From: Rhynchopus euleeides
Lineage: Eukaryota; Euglenozoa; Diplonemea; Diplonemida; Diplonemidae
Assembly (NCBI GenBank): GCA_963210315.1
Contig: OY723243.1
Location: forward strand, 1,674,001 to 1,738,000
Length of the DNA stretch: 64,000 nt
Direction of reading: 5' to 3'
This document shows, piece after piece, positions 1 through 11,855 of the stretch. The translations under genes were made by a program, and so were the position numbers. A model generated the notes under the pieces. The model was not told the origin of the DNA. It saw nothing but the letters and a program-made list of their open reading frames with translations, and searched no databases. The first letter of the stretch is position 1. The number at the start of each line of letters is the position of its first letter.

Positions 1-3000
1 TGATGTTACAACCATTCGGTACTTTTTTTGGAACGCTTTATCCAGCGTGCCCCTTCTTGGCTTGCACAAGCTCGGTTGGGCTGCGCGTGCCAACTTATGT
101 GCAACTGTTGCTGTTGCAATATATGCGACGTGAGGAGCTCTGTGAAGTTTTTTTATACTCGATGTGTCTCAGATGGTAGTCTCTGGCATCCACACCACAA
201 CAAAATCATTCGCGTGTGTTGGTCGTTCATCCCAGAGCAGGGAAACCCTCTCTGGGATGAACGGCTGTCTGTGTAAGTGTGCTCAGTGTGGTATGTCCTA
301 TGGTTCGTACTCCGTGCTGCTGATTTGACCACACGCAATCCGGTTTGTAGGTGGTTGCCAACAGCATGGCCAGCAACCGTTCAAATCGTTCAAAACTGGA
401 TCTCGTCCGCCTGTTGTTGAAGCCATGAAGGCCTACATATCTGTCAGAACCCGGAGTAATTCCCAACGGTTCTTTGTTTTCTGCAAATGCGTCATTATGG
501 CAATGCCGTTCCCCCCCCTGGGAATGGCTTTAGAGCAAGGAGTTGGATACAACGTTGCTCCCACGTGTAGCCCTTTGTAAATGACGTTCTTGAAACAGCG
601 AGGGGTTCCTCGGCGTCCACACTCCACTCCGGGAACCCCTTTGTGTGGATACCGAGAGCTCCTTCAAACTGTTACCGAAGCAGATCCAACTTACCCTGCA
701 GAACAGAAACTCCTGCGTCTCAACCCAACTCTTTGTGGACCAAGCACCACCATCCATTCGCCTGTGACCAGCTGTTCGCCTTGTTCAACGGCCCGCTGGC
801 CCGGGCGTTGTGATGATTATGACCAAACCAAACCTTGGAGTTGGCGTGTCGGGATCGCTGGCAATGGTGCCTTCAATCACAGTGCCACTGTTGTGATTTC
901 GGATCTGATCGGCTTTGTTGCTGGCCTCCTTCCGAAGTGCAACCCCGACATATTCTAGAATCTTCGCGTGTGAGGATTGCGATCAGCTGTCGTATCCCCC
1001 ACCCCCCCCATTTTTTCGAGACTCGCAAGGTCTGGAGACGTTGCCCCATCTGATCCATATGAGGCAGGGTTTGATTTTTTTGTCCGTTCGTATGTTTTTT
1101 TCGGTTTCCGTTTCCGTCATTTCCTTTATCGCCGTTCTTTTCGATGCCCATCCCCATATTTCCCGACAATTCTCATTTCCTGACAGCACAATATTCCCAT
1201 ACCCGACTGCCTTTTTTCATTGAAATATTCCGCGCACCATCAGCCAACACTGGCACCCTCGCTAGCCCCATCCAAGCGAGCACCCCCATCAACGCACTCT
1301 CTTCCTTCATCAACTCTCTCTCTCCCACCACCACCACCCCCTGTCACCTGTACGTTCCTCTCCGTTTTTCATGTTGACTAGATTTTTTATCCTTGCATTT
1401 TTCTTCTTCTCTTTAGCAAAATTACCCCCACCGCTCCATTCCGTCGTCCCCTCCTCTGGCTTTCCTGCATTCTCGTTCATCTCAGACGCTAGCTGTCCCG
1501 ATATGTTGTGCTGTGCCCAGTGTTCTGATACACACGGAGGTCACACCTTCTAAGTATATGATCAGATGATCTCGAGCCCTCTCCAAGAACCGACCTTTTG
1601 AAACAACACTTTTGGAAGGGAAGTCGTAGCTATCGACTGATCCAGTTTGCGAGTGCTGGCGGGGGGGCGTTGGACAGGTTTTTGCTTGTGCGTCTATCCC
1701 GCATGTGCAGAACCAGCCACACCCTCCCTTCCACCTTTTCTTTGGGTTTTTATTCTTCGGCGCTCGTATGGCCATTCCTCTAACAGGGAGTGGCAAGTGC
1801 ACGATATGATGTGAGTTGTCGAGAGGGCGGTGCAGTGTTGGGTATTCAGAGATCCGAGGGCCGGCATGCAGGGGAAGGGTCCCCCGGTTCTCACCCAATA
1901 AAATACCCCTCCTGCCGATGACCCAGCACACAGCTGTTCAAATTATTCAGCAAACTGCATGGGGTTGAGTACCGAACCAAGGCGGGGATGTTGTTCACAT
2001 GGCTTCTACCGATTACACAACATCCTTACACTACCAACGACAAGGCCGTGTGTGGGATCATGTGTGGCGTAGCGGCCAGAAGGCACCCACCCTCGTCATT
2101 GCTTGTTGCCGCCAGAATCCTCTCACCAGGGGGGAGTTGGGTGAGGCACATCCGAAAATGGTTCAAAACGTTCACAAGAACCACCTGGGAAACCCGGGCA
2201 GCACATTGTTGGATTGTCGAAAACAGGTGTGAGAGTGCATCCAGCAGCCACGGCTGTAACCAAGCATTCTTTTCCTGCACAATTGCATGTTCCTTGTGGG
2301 TTTCAGATAAGTCTTCGTTCTGTCGGCCATGCTCTACAGACAACTCACCTCATCGAGGCGGGATTTTCGAATGTGTGTGCGGAAGCATCACCGCATCGTG
2401 ACAATCACCGGGGGGACGCTACGAACACGGCCAAAAAATCGTTCAAATCGTTCATCACTCCCGCAGGAGGAATCATGGCAGAACTGAAATGTTACGAACG
2501 GTTGGTCGTGAAGTGGAGGAGGAACGAAGTAAAATTGTATTGCCTGAAACTTGACCACATCTCCCTTCGAGGCAGGCGTGCTCAACAAAAAAGGTGTTCT
2601 TTGCAGCTGATACGATGATATCCTCCACTACCCTGCCAATATGTTATGTCCGAGAACAACGGTCGGATCGGGATACACCCAATGCCTCTCCACCCCCATC
2701 TCGTTTGGTTCTGTTCTGTCGCTGTCTTGAACCCACAATAGGCTATTGGGCGTCGGTGGGAGGATATCCTGCTGCCCAGGGACGCAACAGGCGCGGCCTG
2801 TTGTGTGTCACATCTTACGTTCCGTTCTGATGGCGGTGTTGGTTTTATTACGGCATTGCAGCGCACACCCGCCACTTGGCACATCCCACTGACACTGCCG
2901 TGCACGCCTGGCATAGTTCCAATACATTCATTTGCACGCCCCTGTGATAAGCTTGTATGCAATTGGAGTGTGGAGTTAGCTATCCCACCAGAGGTCGTAT

Positions 3001-6000
3001 TGCATGTCGCCAGTGATTCTGCCAGAAAAGCCCAAGCCCCCCTTTTTTCTTACTCCGCTTGAAGAGCACCAACGTGCTGTTGATTCTCTTCTTGAGATTC
3101 ACTCGGTAAAACATATTGCGCCATGTTCATGTCAGAGAGTGGGGGGTGGTTGTATTTATGTGGTGAGAATGCGCTTGGGCACGAACGTGCCGCAAGTTGA
3201 ATCACGACCTGGTAGTGATGACTGGCTTATACCACAACTGCTGTTGGCGAGAACGCGTTTTCTCGTGGTTCTCATGGGTAGAGTGCCACTCGCCACTCAG
3301 GTCAGAAGTGATTCAATTCAGACAAGGGCAGATTCAGAAGAGCGTGGTGTCGTATCTGATATTTCCTGGTCACTCACGCTGCACAGGGAAATCTGTGGCA
3401 CCAGGAGTACACGGATTCAGTGTACGTACTCAGTTAGTTCACGTATTTCCCTCTCACACTGAACAGAATCCCGGGCTTAATGCGAGGCAAGTGGCAGCAC
3501 AGGTGCCAGTGGTTGCGGGATTCGTTCTGCCTTTCGATGACCCTGTTCTCTGTGCTCGTTGACCACTCCAATCTCTGTTCTCAGCTCTGTTTTCTTTGTG
3601 GAAATCCGTTCCGTTCTGTAGAAACCCGACCAAAAAATACTCGCGTCGACATGACAACTGCGCGGAGTGGGGGCGAACATCATAGCCCCCGTTCACTTTG
3701 AGCATTTGTCTCGTCCGCTGTGGATGTGACCCCATCGCACAACATGATGGCGTTACCGCGCCCTCAGAAACAGCCCCCCGTCGATTTGTCGATCAGAATA
3801 TGTGTCTTTGCTTTGTCTTTACATATATGATGTCGCGCAGCCTTCCCAAGTTTGACCAAACAATGCCTGCGGAAACTGCATCTCGAAGTTCTCTCAGAAC
3901 ACGCAAGGTCTCTTATGATACAGCATGGCCCACGGTTCGAAGGAGCGGGGCGCATCAACTACTGAAAATATTGTGTGTCCGGCCTGAGCATCAGTCGCCT
4001 TCCTAGCCTTGGTGATCGCACTTTGGCTGGACAGCGGCTCTTGTCTCCTTGCTCTGCTTCCTTTGCCTCCTCTGCTTGGAGATGTTCTTGGCAGACAGAA
4101 ACCCGTGAGAACTGGGGGTGATTCATCTTGTCAGGTCCTGTGTGTTGTGTTCTGTGGCGAAACCTGCCCAAATGGGGTGTGCTTTCTGTGACATCTTGAT
4201 GACCTGGCCTCTTGTCTCGATCTCTCCAGGCTGAGGAGCGTCCACACACAAGGATTGTGTAAACCCTCCTGCAGGAATAAGCCTACGGTCATAAAAGAAG
4301 GGTCGTCTGGAAACAAGACATGCCCTGTCCCAGTCACGCCGCATTACGGGTACAATGCTGTTGAAATAGATGCTCAGCCTCCGCACCAGGTCGGCCGGGT
4401 ATTTGGGACGCGCATCTGCCATCTGCATGTCCTTGGCCGTCGTTGAGAGGTGGGAAACAACCACCAGGCGCTCGTATCTTTCACATTCCTGACTCTTGCG
4501 GCAACCCTTCACTCCCGTCAGGCCTTTCAGCACAAAGCGTGTTTGATGTGCCTGCCGCCGCCCTCCGTCAGGAGGGCGTCGATAGACACATCTTGTACAT
4601 CAGGTCTGCAGGGGCCACTCCAGTCGAAACGTGTCACTGCACATATCTGCAGTAGCCGGTGGTAAGATCGTGGGAACTGCCCGTCTCTGGTTTTGAACAC
4701 AGAGGCGCAACCTGCAACAAAAAATCAAGCGCTGTTTCTGGCCTGCAACCGTCTTTCTCCGGTCCGTCGGTGTCCCTTTCCCACCGTCATGACCGCCCCA
4801 CACCCCCCACCTACGTTTGGAAACCAGCTGCCGCTGTTCCAAACGGGCACCCCAGTAACTCCCCACCAACTGCCCACTTACGTTTCTCTACATCACTACG
4901 GTATCCCCTAATGAAATGATGATTTCCCTCTTCCCCCCTCCCCACCCACGATATGTTGCGTTGCCGTAACTATTTGTTATCCCGCCTCCTCCTGGCCCGA
5001 TTCTTACCACCCTTTAGCACCCTTCCCATTCTCATACACACTCGAAAAGACATACGTTGTGGTTTTGGTTTCATGTCCTGCCATAGGTGAATCAGGTTCC
5101 TGTGATGCAATCCTTCAGGGCTGCTGGCGCTGCCCTCGTCCACCCCTCATTATGAACGCGGGAGGGCGAAGACATAATAGCGAGCCAATGCTACGACTGC
5201 TGGGGTAGTGTATAACGAGCGGGGCTGGTACGAAGTGAAAAGCAAAAAAGAATAGCCGGGCGTGTCATGCTGGTGATCGTCAATGCCGAAAAAGGTGGCA
5301 CATCGCAGCCTGGTCGTTTCGCACGGCAGGCCGAAACCAAATAGTATCCGAGCCGATCTCGTGGTTTTCGCACAAAAAAGAATGAAAACGGAGTATGAAA
5401 ACCCCCGAAATTCCGAAGAATTGGCACCCAGGTGGAGATGCGGATACGCTGTGTATTTTTCCAGGGCGGAGCGATGATTTTTTTGTGTCTCCGGATCAAG
5501 TCACCCATGTGATGCACATGTACGTGTGTGTAGAGTCCTGTCTCCATCTTTCCTGCTGAGGCCCCGCCCGCCATGCGCCTGTCAGTACAACCCGGGACCG
5601 TGCAGTATTCCCAATATCCACGGCCCCCGAATATGCTCCACACGATATTCGTAGACGCTGGCCGATAGTAGTGTGTGGTGGTACAACGTGCGTCAGACCC
5701 GTCTCCCTTGCGTTGGCGGCTGTCGGATCAGAAGGGCAATCATGAAGCAATGATCATTTTGGTTGGGGTGGGGTTGGGCAGCACGTTCCCCGCCTGGCCA
5801 GACCAACCAGTCAACATACCGCCCCTGCCGCTCCACCCCGCCCGACGGGGTGACAGTCACATATTGTTCATTCCAGAAGGGACACTGCAGGAAGCTCACC
5901 AAGACAGTGGGGTTCGGCTGCACTCCTCGTGCAAATGCGGCAGGCGGAAGCGTGGGTTGTATTGCCTCGTTGCTAACTGGCCGTTGAGTTTGTTTGTGCG

Positions 6001-6642
6001 GGGGAATTCATTGTGTGGCAAAGAAAATTGTTCAAAATTGCACAACCACGGGAGAGATCGGCGCTGTCTGCTTGGCATTTTGGTTTACGCCAAAGGCTTG
6101 TTGTTGGCTTCAGCCGATCGCTGTTCGATCGAGCAACGTGATACTGGCACATCCACCAACAGAGTCAACAGCCATGTCAACAGCTTGTGAGATGGTGTAT
6201 CTCCGTCGGAAGATTTCGATCCAGGCCTGTTGTGGCGAGATGCAGGATCAATACCGTTCGGCAGGCGTGGGGAAGTGGCAGGACACAGGAGAGGAGGGAT
6301 GGGCCAGGCGGACTGGACCCGTCACTTGACCCCATCCACCCACGCCGTGGCGAAGATACGTGGAACTTGTGCATATTACTCGGATTGTCAGCACTTTTTT
6401 TTGTCATTTTTTGGATGTTTCTCTTACCTTCTTATCTTCCTCGCTCGCCGAAATATTACTGGCAGCCTTCCTTCATGATGTTGCGTCCAAACGCTGTGGT
6501 GGGAAATAGTCAGCATGCACCCACCTTCCCCATTCATGTTGTCCGTTCTGTCGAGTCATCTGTGATCTGTGCCTTCGTCAGTAGTTCCACTCAAAACATA
6601 GCGATTGACCCTTTCGAGACTAACTACTTACTAGGTAAGTAG
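1..6642. other. Gene-poor intergenic stretch
   Basis: No ORF here shows protein-like composition, a domain or a convincing splice structure; the open frames are short and look like chance. The sequence is mixed in composition with many CT-rich and GT-rich patches. Two copies of a dispersed motif built on GTTCAAATCGTTCA are visible at 368-396 and 2415-2454. The stretch ends in a palindrome around 6623-6643 that abuts the TIR element starting at 6643. Confidence 0.6.
2415..2454 (+). repeat. Dispersed GGCCAAAAAATCGTTCAAA motif, + strand copy
   Basis: GACGCTACGAACACGGCC is followed by an A run and two GTTCAAATC-type units. The unit resembles a tRNA-type B box (GTTCRANYC), but no A box or tRNA fold is visible around it. 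Confidence 0.6.
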
Positions 6643-7097
6643 TTACAGGGGGGGGTCAAATAAACGTACTTAGTACTACTATTCGGCGAACGCGCGGGCC
6701 TAAATCGACCTCGCCAGAAAATTAATAAATAGTTTGCGAGCGAATAGACGTACTAAGTACGTCTATTCAACTTTTCCTAAAAACGCTGTTTGCAGGGGCT
6801 CTGCGGGGCTGTTTGGTCCACCAGGGGCGCGCTGGTCACTGCTGTCGTCCGTCTCTCACTTCTTCTGCCTTCCGGTCGAGTATCCGCTCTGTTCTCGTCC
6901 TACCACTCGCCCCTCATTTGGTTTCGTACCGTTTTGATTTGTATTGCCCCCCCCCCCCCTGGTTGACATTCTTGTTGAGTTAGTGAAAGCATACACAGTT
7001 CATCAGAGCTGTCAGCTTCACTGTCGGTGGTTGGTTGGTGCGTTGATGCTTAAAAAAAAGATGTGAAAAAGACAAGCCACAACCAGCACGCCCCAAC

Positions 7098-7643
7098 TTA
7101 CTTCTTCTTCAAGTTCTTGGGCTTGCTGGGGCAAGTCTGCATGTTGTGCCCAGGCTTCCTACACCCTTTGCAGAGCCTGCGGTGTTTGTTGGGAGTCTGG
7201 GTGGTCGGGGACGCTGCGCGCTTCTTTTCGGAGGACTGGGAGGACTGGGAAGGCTGTGTCTGTGTGAGAGAGTTCACACGAACCGGCTTCGCCCATGCCA
7301 AGATGCTTGACTGTTGGGTTGGCTGAGACACAACTTTCTTTTGGGTGGACTGCTTCTCTGTGCTCTCTTTTGCCTTCCCGTCCAACCCAGGTTCAAGGTC
7401 CGCACCACCAGCCTCAGGGTATGTTTCTGTGCTTGGTGCGAAGGTGAGGTCCGGACAAAGGGAGCTCTTCACGAACCCGTCCTCCTCACCCGACACCTTC
7501 AGCACGTACCCCATATCCCGCAAGCGCTCGGCTACCAGCGTGCCCTGGCCCGGGCCAGTTGGTTGAAGGAAGGCCGGGGAGCGCATGGCGGTGGCCCATC
7601 CTCGAATATCTTGAACAGGAGGCATTCCATCAGCAGGAGGCAC
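7098..7643 (-). pseudogene. Zinc-knuckle ORF inside the TIR element, probable transposase remnant
   Basis: This 181-residue frame is rich in Ser, Gln, Thr and Lys and ends in CKGCRKPGHNMQTCP followed by a lysine-rich tail. The spacing C-x2-C-x4-H-x5-C is a CCHC zinc knuckle, the nucleic-acid-binding module common at the C-terminus of transposases and gag proteins. No catalytic DDE or RT motif precedes it in frame, so the rest of the protein is missing or lies in decayed sequence. It lies wholly between the terminal inverted repeats of 6643-8408, which supports an element-encoded origin. Start is uncertain. Confidence 0.5.
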
Positions 7644-7947
7644 ATGAAAGCATCGGACGTCATCATTATGTCGGACACCAGCCGAAGCTATTGGCTCTGT
7701 TGGTGGATGGTGAAATCTGGGCAGTTGGATTGCGGGTTTGCGGGCGTGTGTTGATCAGTGCTGCACAACAGGAGAGAATGTCAAACAACGTCAGGGAAGG
7801 GGGCTGCGGGGGGTGGGGGGTGGGCTCAGCTGGTCCTCGAAGGCTACATCTATGGTGAGGTGTGTCTGGGGCCATCCGTCCACATCTTCTCGTTGGTGGT
7901 AGGGACTGCGGACGCCGTAGATGAGGAGTCGTTTAATGCGCGCCGCT

Positions 7948-8070
7948 CTTCAGCAGTGATTTTGACGCCTCTGGACCCCAGGAGTTTGCGGGTTTCCGGG
8001 TTTGCGGTCTTCAGCAGTGGTTCTGATGCCTCTGGACCGCAGGAGTTTGCGGGTTCGCTGGTTTCCCGTC
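7948..8070. repeat. Short tandem duplication inside the TIR element
   Basis: Two tandem units of about 65 bp share CTTCAGCAGTG, a CCTCTGGACC core and AGGAGTTTGCGGGTT with a few substitutions. Internal to the 6643-8408 element. Confidence 0.6.
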
Positions 8071-8412
8071 CGTATGTGTCTGAGGGGGGATGCCCCGATT
8101 CCCTTCGTCACGACATATCTTTGAGCGTAGGTCACTTCCCCCCTCTACGGACCCCGTGCACCCTGGTTCCCCTAAGTGGCACCAATAGACCCCGTTGTCC
8201 CCATTCCTTGCCCCAAAGTTTGCAGATTTGTGTGTCTCCAAAAAGAAAATCTCAAAAAAAACGAAAAATTTCCCCAAAAAAAAAGGGTGAAAAGTAAGTA
8301 CTACTATTCAACGGCCCAACGTGCCCCAGAGCCCCAAAAAAATAAGTACTACTATTCGGCTAAGTACTACTATTCAACTAAGTACGTTTATTTGACCCCC
8401 CCCTGTAAGTAG

Positions 8413-9570
8413 AATTTTTTGGGGACTGGCAACCAGGGGCTTTCTACTCCGAATTTTTGACCGATTTTTTTTATGGTGAACTCCCCTGTCGAAATTCTTT
8501 CCAGGAAACGCGGTGAACCAACGGGATACCGCAGTGGGCACAACTTCGTCACGAATGTGAAACCCGTAAAAAAATCGAAAAATCGAAAAAGTCACATTTT
8601 TCACCTCCTGGAGTAAAGTGCTTTCCACTAAGATTTTTTCAAGAAATTTTTTTATGGTGAAATGTTCCGGATTCAACGCGTCGTGTTTTCGCTAAAAACG
8701 CACATTTTTCCGGGAAAATTCGCAGTTGCCCAGGTCAAAACAATCCTGCCAGGGCCTGCCGAGCGCACAAAATCGGACCATTTTTTCTCGGAAAAAATTT
8801 TTTCGGGAAAAAAATATCTCGAAAATGGCCGTAAAAGCGCGTTTCACGACAAAAAAATCCTGAAAAATTCACTAAACACGGAGTGTTTAGTGTTTTCAAA
8901 GGCCGGGGTCCCTCCCTCCCTCCCTCCCTCCCCCCCCCCCCCCCCCCCTAGGGGGGGTCAAATGGGGGTGACAAACACGATTTTTCAAAAAAACCGGCGC
9001 AGAGGCCCCAAAGCCCCCGTAAACCCTCCAAACCCCCCCAGATCGGTCCGGAAACCCATCGAACCCCACTTTTCCACCATTCCGGAAAATCCGGACCGGA
9101 ACCGCAGGTACCGCATGCAGCCGCCCCAGCGCCGCCCTCCCCACCCCCCTCCCCAGCCTGTCCCAGAAGAGGTCGCTTTTCCCATTGGTGCCTGCCTATG
9201 TATTGCCTCTGTTGTGCCTGCGCCTGTGCCTCCCTGCCCTGTATTTTTTTACCCTCACGGGTATCACGATACAGGGCAGTCCACCCCCTCCCCCCAAAAA
9301 TTGTTCGCATCATCTTGGCGCCCATTCCTTCCACTTTCTGGATGTGTTTGGTATTTCCGAACGGAATTTTCCAGCGTCAAGACTGATACCTCGCCGTTTT
9401 AGAGTCAGTCACTTCTACCGCCGCTGCGATTTGCGATACGGTAGTTGTGCAGAAATGCTAACATTTAATTTGCTCTGTGGAACCTGGACTGCACCTTCTG
9501 GGCTGTGAGTCTGTAGATAGTTGGACAGTTGCGGAACCCATCCTTTGTGTGCCTCCGACTTGAGGAGCTG
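8413..9570. other. A/T-run-rich stretch with poly-C block
   Basis: No gene seen. 8413-8890 is dominated by A and T runs, with ATGGTGAA recurring near 8493 and 8654. A CCCT repeat passes into a poly-C tract at about 8920-8948 followed by TAGGGGGGG. The sequence after it (8950-9110) resembles in style the terminal repeat of the 29.7 kb transposon, but no alignment could be run. Open frames here are low-complexity proline or lysine translations. Confidence 0.5.
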
Positions 9571-9576
9571 TCGACT

Positions 9577-10860
9577 TCAGAACCAAGGTTCAGAACGAAG
9601 ATGACGACCTGCTGTGAGCTGCAAACCTTCTTGACACACCTACCGTACCTGCATTACACTCGTGGTAATTCCATACCCCTGGAAACAGGAGACCACCGTC
9701 TGTTCACAGATGGTCTTGAGCGTGGTAGCCATCTTTGCTATGGAGTCACGATTAAGTCTTTGTGGTCACGTGGGCCCATGAGCAGCGGATACACTTGGAG
9801 TGGAGGGAGGGGGTGCGGTTCTGGAAAAGCGGGTCTGAATCTGGTCAAGGACGACTGAGGGCTTCAGTTCGAGTTTAATGTGGGTCCAAGGGTACACAGG
9901 AGATCACTGCTTGCATATTCAACCTGCTTGTCATCCTCTGGTTACTGTTCAACGGCTCGAACTCCTCGACTTTCCTTGGCTGACTGAAATGAAACAATAC
10001 GTATGCTGCTATTGTGTTGTTCCCCTGACAGAGGAACACAAGGGAAGGGTACTGCAGCTGTCCACGAAGTGGCTCGACGTAGCCACCTCACGCTGCCTAG
10101 AGGGTCGGTTCAGGTTGAAGCAGAGCAATTAAGTGTTAGGGGGATGCCTTTGGTCAAGGCCTTTTCTAAAAAAAATTGACCCACGGCGCCTGTGTTGTAG
10201 CTCGGTCTACGCCAGGTTCCACACCCCGTCATCGCAAAACGTACACATACACAGAGGCAGGCCTCTGTGGTACGGGAGCATGATGGGAGGAAATTTTGCC
10301 TTTTGGTCAAAAAGGCGCCTTTTTAGAATAAATTGACCCGCAGGGTGGCTGAGTCTTATCAGACAGGCCGACCTATGTTGATCAATGGAACCACACAACC
10401 TGTTCAACCTGCAAACCACCCGGGGTGGCGGCTGAGTCCTCACCCCTGCCGTAGCATGAGATAAGCCGACGTCGACCTCCGCTCCGGTCTCTCAACAACG
10501 GTCGTCACCAGTTGAACCGCGTCTGGGAAAGCCTGATCTTTGGATCTGGCCTCCCTGTTGTCACTGTGATTCGAAGAACTGTGGGGTTCAGAACCAAGGA
10601 TGAGGAACTGCTGTGAGCTGCACACTCTCTTGACACACCTGCACGTATCTGCGTTACACTCGTGGGAAACCCGAACCCTGTATTTATACAGGAGACTTCC
10701 ATCTGGGACAGTTTCTGTTCCAGATGAGCTTTGACAGTGGTAGCCATCTTTGCTATGGAGCCATCGTCATTGCTATCGTCGTCACTCGGACCCATGAGCA
10801 GCGGATACAATTGGTGTGGAAGGAGAGGGTGCGGTTCTGGATCAGTAGGTCTGAATCTGA
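9577..10860. repeat. Diverged direct duplication (9577-9843 and 10588-10860)
   Basis: Two copies of about 270 bp lie about 1 kb apart in the same orientation. Shared blocks include CTGTGAGCTGCA, CTTGACACACCT, GGTAGCCATCTTTGCTATGG and CCATGAGCAGCGGATACA. On the - strand both copies keep a similar short peptide stretch beginning AKMATT and containing TSV-x-Q-(I/V)-R, which suggests that the unit once coded for protein. The downstream copy has an open frame over 10505-10879; the upstream copy is interrupted. No domain is recognised. Confidence 0.65.
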
Positions 10861-10879
10861 CACTGGGACTGAAACCCAT
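10505..10879 (-). pseudogene. Possible duplicated gene fragment, unknown function
   Basis: A 124-residue open frame overlies the downstream copy of the duplicated unit. It carries an acidic patch (DDDSNDDGS) followed by AKMATTVKAHLEQKLSQ, and the equivalent AKMATT segment is conserved in the upstream copy. That conservation is the only reason to consider it coding. There is no recognisable domain, acceptor-preceded start or neighbour to suggest a role, and it could equally be non-coding repeat. Confidence 0.25.
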
Positions 10880-10914
10880 AGGTCTGAGATGACTCAGTGC
10901 GGGTCAGGTCCGTA

Positions 10915-11075
10915 TACCGGTCCACCGACCGGTACACGGCCAACCAGGTTCACGAACCGGTTCACCGGTGAACCGGTTCGTCCGAACCGGTTCTGGAACC
11001 GGTTCCACCGAACCGGTTCGCCGGTGAACCGGTTCCGCCGAACCGGTTCCAGAACCGGTTCAGCCCGTGCCAGCG
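10915..11075. repeat. AACCGGTT-rich palindromic tract
   Basis: The core GAACCGGTTC and close variants recur more than ten times at 5-20 bp spacing, with GGTGAACCGG linkers. Each core is its own reverse complement, so the tract can fold into many alternative hairpins. It lies just upstream of the telomere-like satellite. Confidence 0.75.
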
Positions 11076-11146
11076 CGTCGTGTACCCTACCCTAGGGTTG
11101 GGGCCGCCGGGGTCCCAGATTTTTTGGTAATTTCCAGGTGTGGGTA

Positions 11147-11220
11147 GGGGGACCTTTTCGAATTTTTTTTTCGAGGGGTGCCCATTTTGGCGATTTGGGC
11201 CCGATTTCGAGGGTTACGGG
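11147..11220 (+). repeat. Dispersed repeat, copy 1 (GGGGGACC-TTTTCGA module)
   Basis: About 70 bp matching 58829-58902. Both copies run GGGGGACC, TTTTCGA, a T tract, CCATTTTG, TTTG-(G/A)-GCCC and ATTTCGA. Here it abuts the telomere-like satellite. Confidence 0.6.
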
Positions 11221-11584
11221 TGACCCTAGACCCTACCCAACCCTAGGGTTAGGGTTGGGGTTGGGGTTAACTCCAGACCCTACCCTCACCCTAGGGTTAG
11301 GGTTAGGGTTAACCCTAGACCCAACCCTACCCTAGGGTTAGGGTTAACCCTACACCCTACCCAACCCTAGGGTTAGGGTTGGGGTTAACCCTAGACCCTA
11401 CCCTAGGGTTAGGGTCAGGGTTAACCCTATACCCCAACCCTAGGGTTAACCCTAGGGTTGGGGTTGGGGTTAACTCCAGACCCTACCCTCACCCTAGGGT
11501 TAGGGTCAGGGTTAACCCTAGACCCAACCCTACCCTAGGGTTAGGGTTAACCCTACACCCTACCCAACCCTAGGGTTAACCCTA
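11205..11584. repeat. Telomere-like palindromic satellite, left block
   Basis: Built from CCCTAA and TTAGGG hexamers in both orientations, joined at CCCTAGGG and GGTTAACC palindromes with degenerate hexamers between. It ends exactly where the retroelement's candidate inverted terminal repeat begins (11585). The alternation of strands rules out a simple functional telomere end and suggests a subtelomeric or internal satellite. Confidence 0.85.
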
Positions 11585-11855
11585 GAGTTCCCCATCGGTT
11601 CCTGTGTGAGGGAGGCTAAGTGTACGCAGCAACACATTCCGGGCAAGCCTTGCCCTCTTGGCACTTAGCCTTCCTACAAGTGTGGTGGAGAGGGGAGTGG
11701 GGAGTGGGCAGCACGATCTTCTGTTACCATTACTGTTCGTAGCGCAGGGGTACGCTGAGCGCGCGGCTGAAGTCACCAAAGACGCAGGTCGCCGCAGGAC
11801 GCAGCGGAAGAGCCGCGCGATCAGCGCCGAACGACACCCCTTCGCTACCCCTGCG

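Larger units (their letters stand above)
6643..8408. mobile_element. 1.77 kb terminal-inverted-repeat DNA transposon
   Basis: Both ends carry a perfect 32 bp inverted repeat (6643-6674 and 8377-8408) beginning TTACAGGGGGGGGTCAAATA. The flanks match as GTAG (6639-6642 and 8409-8412), which fits a 4 bp target-site duplication. Subterminal copies of AGTACTACTATTC occur near both ends, and a 27 nt near-palindrome lies at 6742-6768. An ORF on the - strand (7098-7643) ends in a CCHC zinc knuckle. No complete transposase is recognisable, so this is probably a decayed or non-autonomous copy. Four-base duplications are known for Sola-type elements, but the family is not identified. Confidence 0.8.

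Noticed and set aside
9185..9508. Cys/Leu-rich open frame suggestive of membrane protein
   Set aside because: Low-complexity translation in C-rich repeat sequence, with no start context or conservation.
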